Shown: piece after piece, positions 1 to 7,914 of the stretch
How the letters are laid out: the number at the start of each line of letters is the position of its first letter
Position numbering within the stretch: the first letter of the stretch is position 1
Origin: Pseudomonas putida
Lineage (GTDB): Bacteria; Pseudomonadota; Gammaproteobacteria; Pseudomonadales; Pseudomonadaceae
Assembly: GCF_028682455.1 (NCBI RefSeq)
Contig: NZ_JANHLD010000001.1
Location: 2,024,001 to 2,088,000, forward strand
DNA length: 64,000 nucleotides
Direction: 5' to 3'
Made by a program: the position numbers and the translations under genes
The notes under the pieces: generated by a model
Databases searched by the model: none
What the model was told of the DNA's origin: nothing
What the model saw: the letters and a program-made list of their open reading frames with translations, nothing else

Positions 1-773
1 GCCCGCCAGGCGCACACCGGGTCCGCGACGTCGAGCAACGCATCAATCTTTTCGCGCCGCGGTAGCCACTGGGCTTCGGGCATGTCGGTCCGGGCCCGTT
101 GCTGTTGGGCCTTGAGCAGGCTGTTCAGTTGCAGCGCGGTTTGTTCCTGCCAATTCAACTGCAGCAGGTCGTCGATGAGTTCTTCCTGCTGGTTTTCCCC
201 CAGCAGGCGATCGGCCAGGTCCAGGTCCAGGGCATCGCGGGCATTGAGGGTGGCGCCGGTCAAACCCAGGAACAGGCCGAGCTTGCCGGGCATGCGCGCC
301 AGAAACCAGCTGGCGCCGACATCCGGGTACAAGCCGATGCTGATCTCGGGCATGGCCAGGCGGCTGCTGGGAGTGACGATCCGCACACTGGCGCCTTGAA
401 GCAAGCCCATGCCGCCACCGAGCACATGGCCGTGGCCCCAGCACAGCAAGGGTTTCGGATACTTGTGCAGGCGGTAGTCCAGGCGATATTCGGCGGCGAA
501 AAACCGCGCGGCCAGCGGTGGAACCTGCCCGGGATGATCACGACACGCCTGCACCAGGCTGCGCACATCGCCCCCGGCACAGAAGGCCTTGGCCCCGGCG
601 CCGCGCAGCAGCACGCAGACGATTTCCGGGTTGTCGGCCCACTCGGCCAGTTGCTGGTCGATCACCTCGATCATGGGCAGCGACAAGGCATTGAGCGCCT
701 TCTCGCTATTGAGGGTGAGGATGCCCAGACGGGCACCATCGACGCCGGTTCGTTCTTCGCACTGTACAAGCAT
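1..773 (-). CDS. Enoyl-CoA hydratase/isomerase family protein, HIBCH-like (partial)
   Basis: Reading on the minus strand from ATG at 773 gives 257 codons with no stop before the window edge, so the C-terminal part (about 110 residues in this family) lies outside. The crotonase fold signature is visible: an early [11 protein letters not shown] segment, the oxyanion-hole stretch CAGGDVRSL near residue 67, the [12 protein letters not shown] loop, and [18 protein letters not shown], which resembles the 3-hydroxyisobutyryl-CoA hydrolase branch (catabolism of valine, CoA ester hydrolysis) more than true enoyl-CoA hydratases. It is divergent from ung. Exact substrate is inferred from the family only. 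Confidence 0.85.
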   Translation of the reverse strand, partial: MLVQCEERTGVDGARLGILTLNSEKALNALSLPMIEVIDQQLAEWADNPEIVCVLLRGAGAKAFCAGGDVRSLVQACRDHPGQVPPLAARFFAAEYRLDYRLHKYPKPLLCWGHGHVLGGGMGLLQGASVRIVTPSSRLAMPEISIGLYPDVGASWFLARMPGKLGLFLGLTGATLNARDALDLDLADRLLGENQQEELIDDLLQLNWQEQTALQLNSLLKAQQQRARTDMPEAQWLPRREKIDALLDVADPVCAWR

Positions 774-846
774 GGGCGGCCTCATTCATCTGATCCGCAC
801 AAGTATGGCCGTTGCTGGTGATTGTGCCGGTCGCCGGTCGGAACGA

Positions 847-875
847 TTGACAAGCTCCGGCAGCTTTCCTAGTGT
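847..875 (+). promoter_or_regulatory. Putative sigma-70 promoter of ung
   Basis: A perfect -35 hexamer TTGACA (847-852) is followed after 17 bases by TAGTGT (870-875), a weaker -10. It lies 25 bases upstream of the ung start in the 127-base divergent intergenic region. Sequence match only; no start-site data. Confidence 0.5.
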
Positions 876-900
876 CGCGCCATTGTTTACGGATGGCCCC

Positions 901-1593
901 ATGACTGACGACGATCGCATCAAACTCGAACCCAGCTGGAAGCACGCGCTGCGTGCCGAGTTCGACCAGCCCTACATGCAGCAATTGCGCGAGTTTCTAC
1001 GCCAGGAATATGCGGCCGGCAAAGAGATCTATCCCCCTGGCCCGATGATTTTCAACGCGCTCAATTCCACGCCGCTGGATCAGGTGAAGGTCGTGATCCT
1101 CGGCCAGGACCCTTACCACGGCCCTGGCCAGGCACACGGCCTGTGCTTCTCGGTGCAACCGGGCATCCCGACCCCGCCGTCGCTGGTCAACATCTACAAA
1201 GAGCTGCAACGCGACCTGAACATCGAGATACCCAAGCATGGCTACCTGCAAAGCTGGGCCGAGCAGGGCGTATTGCTGCTCAACACCACCATGACGGTGG
1301 AGCGTGCCAATGCTGCCTCCCATGCCAAGAAAGGCTGGGAGTTCTTTACCGACCGGGTCATTGAAGTGGTCAGCGAGCACCAGCCCAACACGGTATTCCT
1401 GCTGTGGGGCGCCCACGCGCAGAGCAAGGCCAAACTCATCGATGCGACCAAGCACCTGGTGCTCAAGTCGGTACACCCGTCACCCTTGTCGGCCTACCGC
1501 GGCTTTCTGGGCTGTGGGCATTTCAGCCGCACCAACAAGTTTCTCGAGCAGCACGGGTTGACCCCGGTGCAGTGGGCATTGCCGCCGTTGTGA
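901..1593 (+). CDS. ung: Uracil-DNA glycosylase
   Basis: Removes uracil from DNA in base excision repair. The 230-residue protein has the family's usual length. Motif [11 protein letters not shown] places the catalytic aspartate at D70, and the second active-site motif HPSPLS places the catalytic histidine at H192. An in-frame reading extends upstream, but ATG 901 ([13 protein letters not shown]) is the only start that leaves room for the promoter at 847-875 and gives the normal family N-terminus. The gene is followed by a hairpin terminator at 1611-1635 and faces the convergent AbrB-family gene. Confidence 0.97.
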   Translation: MTDDDRIKLEPSWKHALRAEFDQPYMQQLREFLRQEYAAGKEIYPPGPMIFNALNSTPLDQVKVVILGQDPYHGPGQAHGLCFSVQPGIPTPPSLVNIYKELQRDLNIEIPKHGYLQSWAEQGVLLLNTTMTVERANAASHAKKGWEFFTDRVIEVVSEHQPNTVFLLWGAHAQSKAKLIDATKHLVLKSVHPSPLSAYRGFLGCGHFSRTNKFLEQHGLTPVQWALPPL

Positions 1594-1610
1594 GGGGCGC
1601 GGGAAAGCAA

Positions 1611-1635
1611 AAGGAAGCCAAGGCTTCCTTTTTTT
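1611..1635. terminator. Bidirectional intrinsic terminator between ung and the AbrB-family gene
   Basis: AAGGAAGCC (1611-1619) pairs with GGCTTCCTT (1622-1630), followed by five more T on the plus strand. On the minus strand the same stem is also followed by T residues, so it can serve both convergent genes. The two-base gap implies the top pairs open into the loop. Confidence 0.8.
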
Positions 1636-1638
1636 GTG

Positions 1639-2682
1639 TCAGTCCGGCTGGGTACTGCGTTCGGCATGCCAGTGGCGGAACAAGGGCTCGGCCAGAAACA
1701 GCACGAACAGCAATCGCATCACCTGCAGCGCTGTGACCAGCGGTACGGACAATTGCAGGGTCTCGGCCGTCAGGCTCATTTCGGCAATGCCGCCGGGCAT
1801 CATGCCCAGGGTCAACGAGCGCAGGTCCAACTGGGTCAGGTTGCTCAGGACCCAGGCGGCAGCGGCGGCGATCAGCATGCTCAGGGCCGTGGCCAACAGG
1901 GTTCTGCCCAAGAATGACGGTGCCCGCCGAAAGAACACGCGATTGAAGTGACAGCCCAGGCCGCTGCCGATCAACCACTGGCCGATCTGGCTGGCACCAT
2001 CGGGCAGGGCGATTTGCAGATCGGCACCGACACTGGCGACTGCGGCCACCAGCAACGGGCCGAACAACCACGGGTTGGGTTGCCTGAGCCGTTGCCACAC
2101 AATCGCGAGCACGAAACCCAGCGGGCAGATCAACGCCAGCCAACCCCAATTGACACTGCCGGCATGGGTGATCGCCACGCCGTCGCCGAGCAGGTACTTG
2201 AACACGGCCGGCACGCACAACACCACCGCCAGTACCCGCAGGCTCTGGGCTGCGGCCACCTGGCTGAGCACCGCGCCGTTGCGCGCCCCGAGGTTGACCA
2301 TCTCCCCGGAGCCGCCCGGCATGCTGGAAAAGAACGCGGTGGCGCGGTCTTCGCCGGTGCGGCGCAACAGCCAGATACCCACCACGCTGGAGACGCTGGT
2401 AATCAGCGCCCCGCAGAAGATCAGGCCAAAGTTGCTGGCCACCTGTTCGATGACCGCCGGGGTGAAGTGCAGGCCGATACCGATGCCGATGATCCACTGG
2501 CCGCATTTGCGCCCGCCAGGGATCTCGGTCAGTTGCCAGGGCGTCAGGCAGCGCACCAGGATGATCGCCAGCAACGAGCCGACCATCCACGGCAGCGGCC
2601 AGCCGACCAGGCTGGCGACATAGCCGCCTGCCAGGCCGACCAGGCCGGTGGCCCAGTACAGCTTCACCGGGCCATCAGACAT
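1639..2682 (-). CDS. AbrB family integral membrane protein
   Basis: A 347-residue, almost entirely hydrophobic protein of the AbrB/ammonia-monooxygenase-like membrane family (named after E. coli AbrB, not the Bacillus transition-state regulator). Two similar halves are visible: PWMVGSLLAIILVR near the N-terminus and later GPLLVAAVASVGADLQIALP, plus the two GG(SG)GEM/GGIAEMSLTA motifs after MPGG. I chose ATG 2682, which overlaps the tctA stop (ATGTCTGA); a GTG at 2694 is an alternative. The overlap indicates translational coupling to tctA, so it is probably the last gene of the tricarboxylate operon. Transport function is not established; role is inferred from context. Confidence 0.85.
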   Translation of the reverse strand: MSDGPVKLYWATGLVGLAGGYVASLVGWPLPWMVGSLLAIILVRCLTPWQLTEIPGGRKCGQWIIGIGIGLHFTPAVIEQVASNFGLIFCGALITSVSSVVGIWLLRRTGEDRATAFFSSMPGGSGEMVNLGARNGAVLSQVAAAQSLRVLAVVLCVPAVFKYLLGDGVAITHAGSVNWGWLALICPLGFVLAIVWQRLRQPNPWLFGPLLVAAVASVGADLQIALPDGASQIGQWLIGSGLGCHFNRVFFRRAPSFLGRTLLATALSMLIAAAAAWVLSNLTQLDLRSLTLGMMPGGIAEMSLTAETLQLSVPLVTALQVMRLLFVLFLAEPLFRHWHAERSTQPD

Positions 2683-4189
2683 CGGCCAGGGCACGACGCT
2701 GGAGGCTGCGCTTGCGCCAGATGCGCACGACCGGCAGGGTCAGCATGACAATAGTCAGCGCCCAGACGGTCAGGCTGATCGGGCTGGACCAGAGAATTTC
2801 CAGGCCACCGTTGGAGATCGACAGCGCCCGGCGCAGGTTCTGTTCCATCAGCCCGCCCAGGATGAAGCCGAGCAGCAGCGGCGATAGCGGGAAGTCCAGC
2901 TTGCGCAGGATGTAGCCGAAGATGCCGATGGCGATCATCAGGAACAGGTCGAAGGTGGTGGCATGCACCGCGTACACACCGATTGCGGTGATGATTGCGA
3001 TCACCGGCACCAGGGTCCAGTTCGGAATGGACAGGATCCGGGTGAAGATGCGCACCATCGGAATGTTCAGGATCAGCAGCATGACGTTGGCGATGAACAG
3101 CGAGGCGATCAGGCCCCAGACAATGTCGGGCTGTTGCTGGAACAACAATGGGCCGGGGGTGATGTTGTACAGGGTCAGGGCGCCGATCATCACCGCCGTG
3201 GTGCCCGAGCCTGGAACGCCGAGGGTCAGCATCGGCACCAGGGCGCCGCAGCAGGAAGCGCCAATGGCGGTTTCCGGAGCGGCCAGACCGCGCTTGTCGC
3301 CCTGGCCGAACGTGCCGCTGGCGCCTGCCATGCGTTTTTCGGTCATGTAGGCCACGGCACTGGCCAGGGTCGCACCGGCGCCCGGCAACACACCCATGAT
3401 GAAACCCAGCACGCCGCAGCGGATGTTCACCACGAACACAGAAGCCGCTTCCTTCAGGTTGAACATCATCCGCCCGGTGGCTTTCACCGCCTGGTGGCCG
3501 TGGTGGGTCTTTTCCAGCAACAGCAGGATTTCGCTGATGGAGAACAGGCCCAGTACCAGCACCACGAACTGAATGCCATCGGCCAGGTGAACGCTGTCAC
3601 CGGTGAAACGGTACACGCCGCTGTTGGCATCGATACCGACGCCCGACAGGAACAGGCCGATCAACGCGGCGATGAAGGTCTTGAGCGGCTTGTCACCGGC
3701 CATGCCACCCAGGCAGACAATCGCAAAGACCATCAGCACGAAGTATTCCGCAGGCCCGAAGGCGATGGCCCATTTGGCCAGCAGCGGGGCAAACAGCACC
3801 ATGCCGCAGGTAGCGATGAGCGCACCGATGAACGAGCTCCAGGCCGACAGCGACAGGGCGACACCGGCCAGGCCCTTGCGGGCCATGGGGTAGCCATCCA
3901 GGGTGGTCATTACCGTGGACGCTTCACCGGGGATGTTGAGCAGGATCGAGCTGATCCGGCCTCCGTACTCGCATCCCAGGTACACCGCCGCCAGCAGGAT
4001 CAATGCCGATTCCGGTGGCAGGCCCAGGGCAAAGGCGATCGGGATCAGCAGGGCGACGCCGTTGATCGGGCCCAGCCCCGGCAGCAAGCCGACCACGGTG
4101 CCGATCAGCGTGCCGCACAGGGCGGTGACCAGGTTGTAGGGGCTCAGCGCGACGCCGAAGCCCTGGCCGAGATAACCAAGCGTATCCAT
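2675..4189 (-). CDS. tctA: Tripartite tricarboxylate transporter, large membrane subunit TctA
   Basis: The 504-residue permease subunit of a TctCBA secondary transporter, driving uptake of citrate-like tricarboxylates captured by the periplasmic protein TctC. The family signature is clear: GLLPGLGPINGVALLIPI near residue 37, the YGGRISSILLNIPGE motif near residue 76, and a second GVLPGAGATLASAVAYMTEK motif near residue 265, with about ten hydrophobic segments. The start lies one base after the tctB stop and its stop overlaps the AbrB-family start, so tctB-tctA-abrB are tightly coupled. Confidence 0.96.
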   Translation of the reverse strand: MDTLGYLGQGFGVALSPYNLVTALCGTLIGTVVGLLPGLGPINGVALLIPIAFALGLPPESALILLAAVYLGCEYGGRISSILLNIPGEASTVMTTLDGYPMARKGLAGVALSLSAWSSFIGALIATCGMVLFAPLLAKWAIAFGPAEYFVLMVFAIVCLGGMAGDKPLKTFIAALIGLFLSGVGIDANSGVYRFTGDSVHLADGIQFVVLVLGLFSISEILLLLEKTHHGHQAVKATGRMMFNLKEAASVFVVNIRCGVLGFIMGVLPGAGATLASAVAYMTEKRMAGASGTFGQGDKRGLAAPETAIGASCCGALVPMLTLGVPGSGTTAVMIGALTLYNITPGPLLFQQQPDIVWGLIASLFIANVMLLILNIPMVRIFTRILSIPNWTLVPVIAIITAIGVYAVHATTFDLFLMIAIGIFGYILRKLDFPLSPLLLGFILGGLMEQNLRRALSISNGGLEILWSSPISLTVWALTIVMLTLPVVRIWRKRSLQRRALADV

Positions 4190-4190
4190 G

Positions 4191-4649
4191 TCAGTTCTCC
4201 AGTACGGTGAGCAGGCCGAGGGGCAGCGGGACTTCCATTACACGGTCGAACAGCCAGTACAGGCCGATGCTCATCAGGCTGATGATCATCACGCTCGGTA
4301 GCCAGCGGCCGCCGTACAGGCGCGCCATCGGCACACCGATCAGGATGCTGCTGACAATGAAGCCGAGCGATTCGAACGTGGAGGCGAAGACCAGCAGCAG
4401 GAGCACACACAGGCCGACCTTGCGCAGAGTGTCGCGGTCGAGCTCCGGCTCGTCGTCCTTGCGCACGATGGCGGTCGGGCGGATGGCCAGGTAGAGCAGG
4501 CCGGCGCCCATCAGGCCGAGCATCAACAATGGGAAGGCACGGGGGCCGACGGGTTCGTAGGAAAAGGCGGCCTGATAGGGCCAGGCCATGACTGCCAGCG
4601 CCGCACAGGCGGCCAGCAGCGTCAAAGCGAAGACGCGTTGCAGGATCAT
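4191..4649 (-). CDS. tctB: Tripartite tricarboxylate transporter, small membrane subunit TctB
   Basis: A 152-residue inner membrane protein with four hydrophobic segments (roughly residues 5-25, 39-57, 80-110, 118-150), the expected size and topology of TctB, the small subunit pairing with TctA. The FSYEPVGPRAFPLL segment following the first helix is typical. It is separated from tctA by a single base and from tctC by 85 bases that contain a REP hairpin, which may lower expression of the membrane subunits relative to the binding protein. Confidence 0.93.
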   Translation of the reverse strand: MILQRVFALTLLAACAALAVMAWPYQAAFSYEPVGPRAFPLLMLGLMGAGLLYLAIRPTAIVRKDDEPELDRDTLRKVGLCVLLLLVFASTFESLGFIVSSILIGVPMARLYGGRWLPSVMIISLMSIGLYWLFDRVMEVPLPLGLLTVLEN

Positions 4650-4667
4650 CGGGAGAATCCTCTTTCA

Positions 4668-4708
4668 CGGGGCGAGCCCGCTCCTGCGGTAGGAGCGCGC
4701 TCACCCCG
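4668..4708. repeat. REP palindrome between tctC and tctB
   Basis: Two 18-base arms, CGGGGCGAGCCCGCTCCT (4668-4685) and its near-complement at 4691-4708 (2 mismatches), around a 5-base loop. The arm matches the Pseudomonas REP core seen again near 40.45, 44.5, 46.7, 54.2 and 63.4 kb. It lies inside an operon rather than at its end. Confidence 0.8.
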
Positions 4709-4734
4709 CAATGCTGTCGGAAAGGTTCTAGAAC

Positions 4735-5715
4735 TTACTGAATCAGCCCGAATTCCTTGGCCAGGGCCTTATAGTCGGCCACCTGCTTCTTCACGTAGGT
4801 GTCCAGCTCGGCGCCGGTCATCGCGAAGGGGAACAGTTCGCGCTGGTCGCGCAACTTGGCGAAGTCTTCGGACGCCAGCAGCTTGTCGAACGAGGCTTTC
4901 CACCAGTCGTACTCTTCATCGGTGACCTTCGGCCCCAGGTAGAAACCGCGCACCACTGGCCAGACGATGTCGTAGCCTTGCTCCTTGGCGGTCGGGATGT
5001 CTTTCATTTCCGGCTCGTCGAGGCGGTTTTCGGTGAACACCGCGAGCAGGCGCATGTCACCGCTCTGGATGTGGGGCATGGAGTCGGAGATGTCGGTACT
5101 GCCCACCTGGATGTGCCCGCCGAGCAACGCCGTGGCGATTTCTCCGCCCCCTTCGAGCGCTACATAGCGCAGGTCACGCGGGTTGATGCCGGCAGCCTTG
5201 GCGATCAATGCGGTCTGCATCCAGTCCTGGCTGCCGACAGTACCGCCAGAGCCGATCACCACTTTGCTCGGGTCTTTTTTCAACGCTGCGACCAGGTCAT
5301 CGAGGGTTTTGTACGGCGAGTCGCTTTTCACCGCGATGGCGCCGTAGCTGGTGCCAACGGCGGCCAGCCAGCGCACGGCGTTTTCGTCGAAGCGACCGAA
5401 TTTGCCCTGGGCCAGGTTCAGCAGCGAACCGCTCGACCAGGCCACCAGGGTGCCGCCATCGGCAGGGCGCTGGGCGACCACGGCGTTGTAGGCCACCGCG
5501 CCGACGCCGCCAGGCATGTAGGTCACGCGCATGGGCTTGCTGAGGATCTTCTCGTTGACCAGGGCGCTCTGCACCAGTTTGCAGGTCAGGTCGAAGCCGC
5601 CGCCGGGGGAGGCGGGGGCGATGCATTCAGGGCGTTTGGGTTCGGCCGCCAGGGCTTGGCCGGCAAGCATCAGGCAGGCTGTGGCAAGGGCAATACGGCG
5701 CAGTGAAAAGGTCAT
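4735..5715 (-). CDS. tctC: Tripartite tricarboxylate transporter substrate-binding protein TctC
   Basis: A 326-residue periplasmic receptor of the Bug/TctC family that captures tricarboxylates for TctAB. Residues 1-23 form a signal peptide (RRIALATACLML ... GQALA, cleavage before AEPKRP). The family motif CIAPASPGGGFDLTCKLV follows at about residue 31; a GSGGTVGSQD ligand-loop lies near residue 157. It follows the porin gene by 34 bases, so porin, tctC, tctB and tctA look like one operon. The specific substrate (citrate, cis-aconitate or another) cannot be read from the sequence. Confidence 0.95.
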   Translation of the reverse strand: MTFSLRRIALATACLMLAGQALAAEPKRPECIAPASPGGGFDLTCKLVQSALVNEKILSKPMRVTYMPGGVGAVAYNAVVAQRPADGGTLVAWSSGSLLNLAQGKFGRFDENAVRWLAAVGTSYGAIAVKSDSPYKTLDDLVAALKKDPSKVVIGSGGTVGSQDWMQTALIAKAAGINPRDLRYVALEGGGEIATALLGGHIQVGSTDISDSMPHIQSGDMRLLAVFTENRLDEPEMKDIPTAKEQGYDIVWPVVRGFYLGPKVTDEEYDWWKASFDKLLASEDFAKLRDQRELFPFAMTGAELDTYVKKQVADYKALAKEFGLIQ

Positions 5716-5749
5716 CGTCTATCTCCGTTGGCATTGTTGTTATCGGGGA

Positions 5750-7039
5750 CTACCACAGCGCAAGGCTGTAACTCACCAGCAGTCGAACTTCGTCGGCATC
5801 GCGGGCGAAGTTGGACCGGAAGGTGGCGTTGCGCAGGCGCACGGCGACGTTTTTCAGGGCGCCACTTTGCACCACATACTTGAACTCGGTGTTGCGTTCC
5901 CACTCTTTGCCCTCACCGCCATCGGCCAGGCTGACATTATCGCCGTTGATGTAGCGGGTCATGAAGGTCAGGCCGGGAATGCCCAGTTTGGCGAAGTCAT
6001 AGTCGTAGCGGGCTTGCCAGGATCGTTCGTCGGCGCCTGCGAAGTCGTTGATCTGAACGAAGTTGACCAGGTACGGGTCGGCGCCATCGACGTACGGGAA
6101 GGCCGTGTCGCCGGAGAGGTGCTGGTAACCGGCGCTGAATTTGTGGCCGATGATGCTGTAGCTGAGCATGCCGTTGAGCGCGGTGTTGTCGATGTTGCCA
6201 CCACGGGCCTGGCCCTGGTCATCGCTCAAGGCCATGCGCACGTCTGCGCCGAAGGTGCCGGGCCCCCAGGGCTGGCTGGCGATCAGGCCGACGAAGTGCT
6301 GGCGGTAGACATCGTCGAGCTGGGCCCAGTGGTAGCTGCCGGTGATCTTGTCGGTGAAGGCGTAGTCCAGCCCCGCCATGTCGAAATGGTTGCCGGCAAC
6401 GGTGCCCAGGAAGCGCCCGTTCTTGTTGTTCAGGGCGATGTCCTGGTTGTCGGTGCTGTCGCGGTCCTTGGCCTTTTCCAGGCGCCCGCCGGTAAAGGTC
6501 AGGTTCTTGATTTCGCCGGAGGTCAGCAGCCCGCCTTCGAAGGTCTGCGGCAGGATGCGGCCGTCGTTGGGCTGCAGGGTTGGCAGCTCGGGCATCAGGG
6601 TGCCGATTTTCAGTTCGGTTTCCGAGATCTTCACCTTGCCGGTCAGGCCGAGCTTGGAATACTCGTCGGCCGCACGCCCGTCATCGTGGGTCGGGAGCAG
6701 GCCGCTGCCGGTACGGTCGGGGCTGGAGTCGAGCTTGATACCGAGCATCCCCAGGGCGTCGAGGCCAAAGCCCACGGTGCCGTCGGTGTAGCCTGACTGG
6801 AAATTGAGCATGAAACCCTGGGCCCACTCGTCACGCTTGGACTGCTGGGCGCTGGTGCCGTCGCGGAAGTCGCGGTTGAAGTACATGTTGCGGGTTTCGA
6901 AGGTAGCCTTGCTGTCTTCGAAGAAGGCGGCCTGGCTGAGCGGCGCGACACCGGCAAGGGCGAGGGCGCTGGCAACTGCGGTCTGGCGGGAAGGCAAGCG
7001 ACGGATAGGCGGATACGCCTGTGGCTGCATGGACAGCAT
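5750..7039 (-). CDS. opdH: OprD-family outer membrane porin, OpdH-like
   Basis: A 429-residue outer membrane channel of the OprD family. After an N-terminal signal region ending in PLSQA, the mature part begins FFEDSKATFETRNMYFNRDF, the hallmark of the family, and the protein ends in SYSLALW, a typical C-terminal beta-strand with terminal aromatic residue. Position as first gene of a tctCBA operon matches P. aeruginosa/P. putida OpdH, a tricarboxylate-inducible porin (established for that family; inferred here). ATG 7039 has GGAG nine bases upstream; ATG 7030 is a possible alternative. Confidence 0.88.
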   Translation of the reverse strand: MLSMQPQAYPPIRRLPSRQTAVASALALAGVAPLSQAAFFEDSKATFETRNMYFNRDFRDGTSAQQSKRDEWAQGFMLNFQSGYTDGTVGFGLDALGMLGIKLDSSPDRTGSGLLPTHDDGRAADEYSKLGLTGKVKISETELKIGTLMPELPTLQPNDGRILPQTFEGGLLTSGEIKNLTFTGGRLEKAKDRDSTDNQDIALNNKNGRFLGTVAGNHFDMAGLDYAFTDKITGSYHWAQLDDVYRQHFVGLIASQPWGPGTFGADVRMALSDDQGQARGGNIDNTALNGMLSYSIIGHKFSAGYQHLSGDTAFPYVDGADPYLVNFVQINDFAGADERSWQARYDYDFAKLGIPGLTFMTRYINGDNVSLADGGEGKEWERNTEFKYVVQSGALKNVAVRLRNATFRSNFARDADEVRLLVSYSLALW

Positions 7040-7133
7040 GGTCGAGTAACTCCGTTATTGTTCTTATTAGTTCGAGCCTGAAGGCTCGGTTGTACGGCAA
7101 GCAGAGTGAGCCGTGAGAGGATGCTAGGGGCTG

Positions 7134-7163
7134 AACCTTTCGCTAACCTTTCAGCAGCTTTTC
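7134..7163. promoter_or_regulatory. Triple direct repeat, candidate TctD operator in the opdH/tctD divergent region
   Basis: Three octamers on the plus strand, AACCTTTC (7134-7141), AACCTTTC (7145-7152) and AGCTTTTC (7156-7163), repeat with an exact 11-base period, close to one helical turn. That is the usual arrangement of OmpR-family regulator sites. Reading toward opdH, a TAGCAT -10-like hexamer lies at 7126-7121 and the repeats cover where the -35 would be. Binding by TctD is inferred. Confidence 0.5.
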
Positions 7164-7242
7164 ATCGTTGCGAAGGCTTCACAGGCGGGCTGTCGGCTGT
7201 ACACTCCGCGCCATTGACCGTGACGCAACCGGGGAGAAATCG

Positions 7243-7914
7243 ATGCGTGTGCTGCTCGTCGAAGACCATCTGCAACTGGCAGAAAGCGTGGCCCAGGCCC
7301 TCAAGAGCACCGGCTTGACCGTTGATGTGCTGCACGATGGCGTGGCCGCCGACCTGGCCCTGGCCAGCGAGGAGTACGCGGTGGCGGTGCTCGATGTGGG
7401 GCTGCCGCGCATGGACGGCTTCGAGGTGCTGGCACGTTTGCGCGCCCGCGGCAAGACTCTGCCCGTACTGATGCTGACCGCGCGCAGCGACGTCAAGGAC
7501 CGGGTCCACGGCCTGAACCTGGGTGCCGACGACTACCTGGCCAAGCCCTTCGAGTTGACCGAACTCGAGGCACGGGTCAAGGCCTTGCTGCGCCGCAGCG
7601 TGCTCGGCGGTGAGCGCCAGCAACGCTGCGGCCCGCTGGTGTACGACCTGGATACCCGGCGCTTCACCCTGGACGATGAGCTGCTGACCCTGACTTCTCG
7701 CGAGCAGGCCGTGCTCGAAGCCATGATCGCCCGCCCGGGACGGGTGATGAGCAAAGAGCAACTGGCGGCCCAGGTCTTCGGCCTGGATGAAGAGGCCAGC
7801 GCCGATGCCATCGAGATCTACGTCCATCGGCTGCGCAAGAAGCTCGATGGCAGTGCCGTGGCCATCGTCACCTTCAGGGGGCTCGGTTACCTGCTCGAGC
7901 ACCGCGATGCTTGA
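7243..7914 (+). CDS. tctD: OmpR-family response regulator TctD
   Basis: A 223-residue transcription regulator. The receiver domain (about 1-115) has acidic residues ED at 7-8, phospho-acceptor D51 in VLDVGLPRMDG and K101 in DDYLAKPF. The C-terminal winged helix (about 130-220) contains the SADAIEIYVHRLRKKL recognition region. ATG 7243 is preceded by GGGGAG. It is divergent from the tricarboxylate operon and overlaps tctE by 8 bases, which supports assignment as TctD, controlling tricarboxylate uptake genes in response to TctE. Confidence 0.93.
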   Translation: MRVLLVEDHLQLAESVAQALKSTGLTVDVLHDGVAADLALASEEYAVAVLDVGLPRMDGFEVLARLRARGKTLPVLMLTARSDVKDRVHGLNLGADDYLAKPFELTELEARVKALLRRSVLGGERQQRCGPLVYDLDTRRFTLDDELLTLTSREQAVLEAMIARPGRVMSKEQLAAQVFGLDEEASADAIEIYVHRLRKKLDGSAVAIVTFRGLGYLLEHRDA

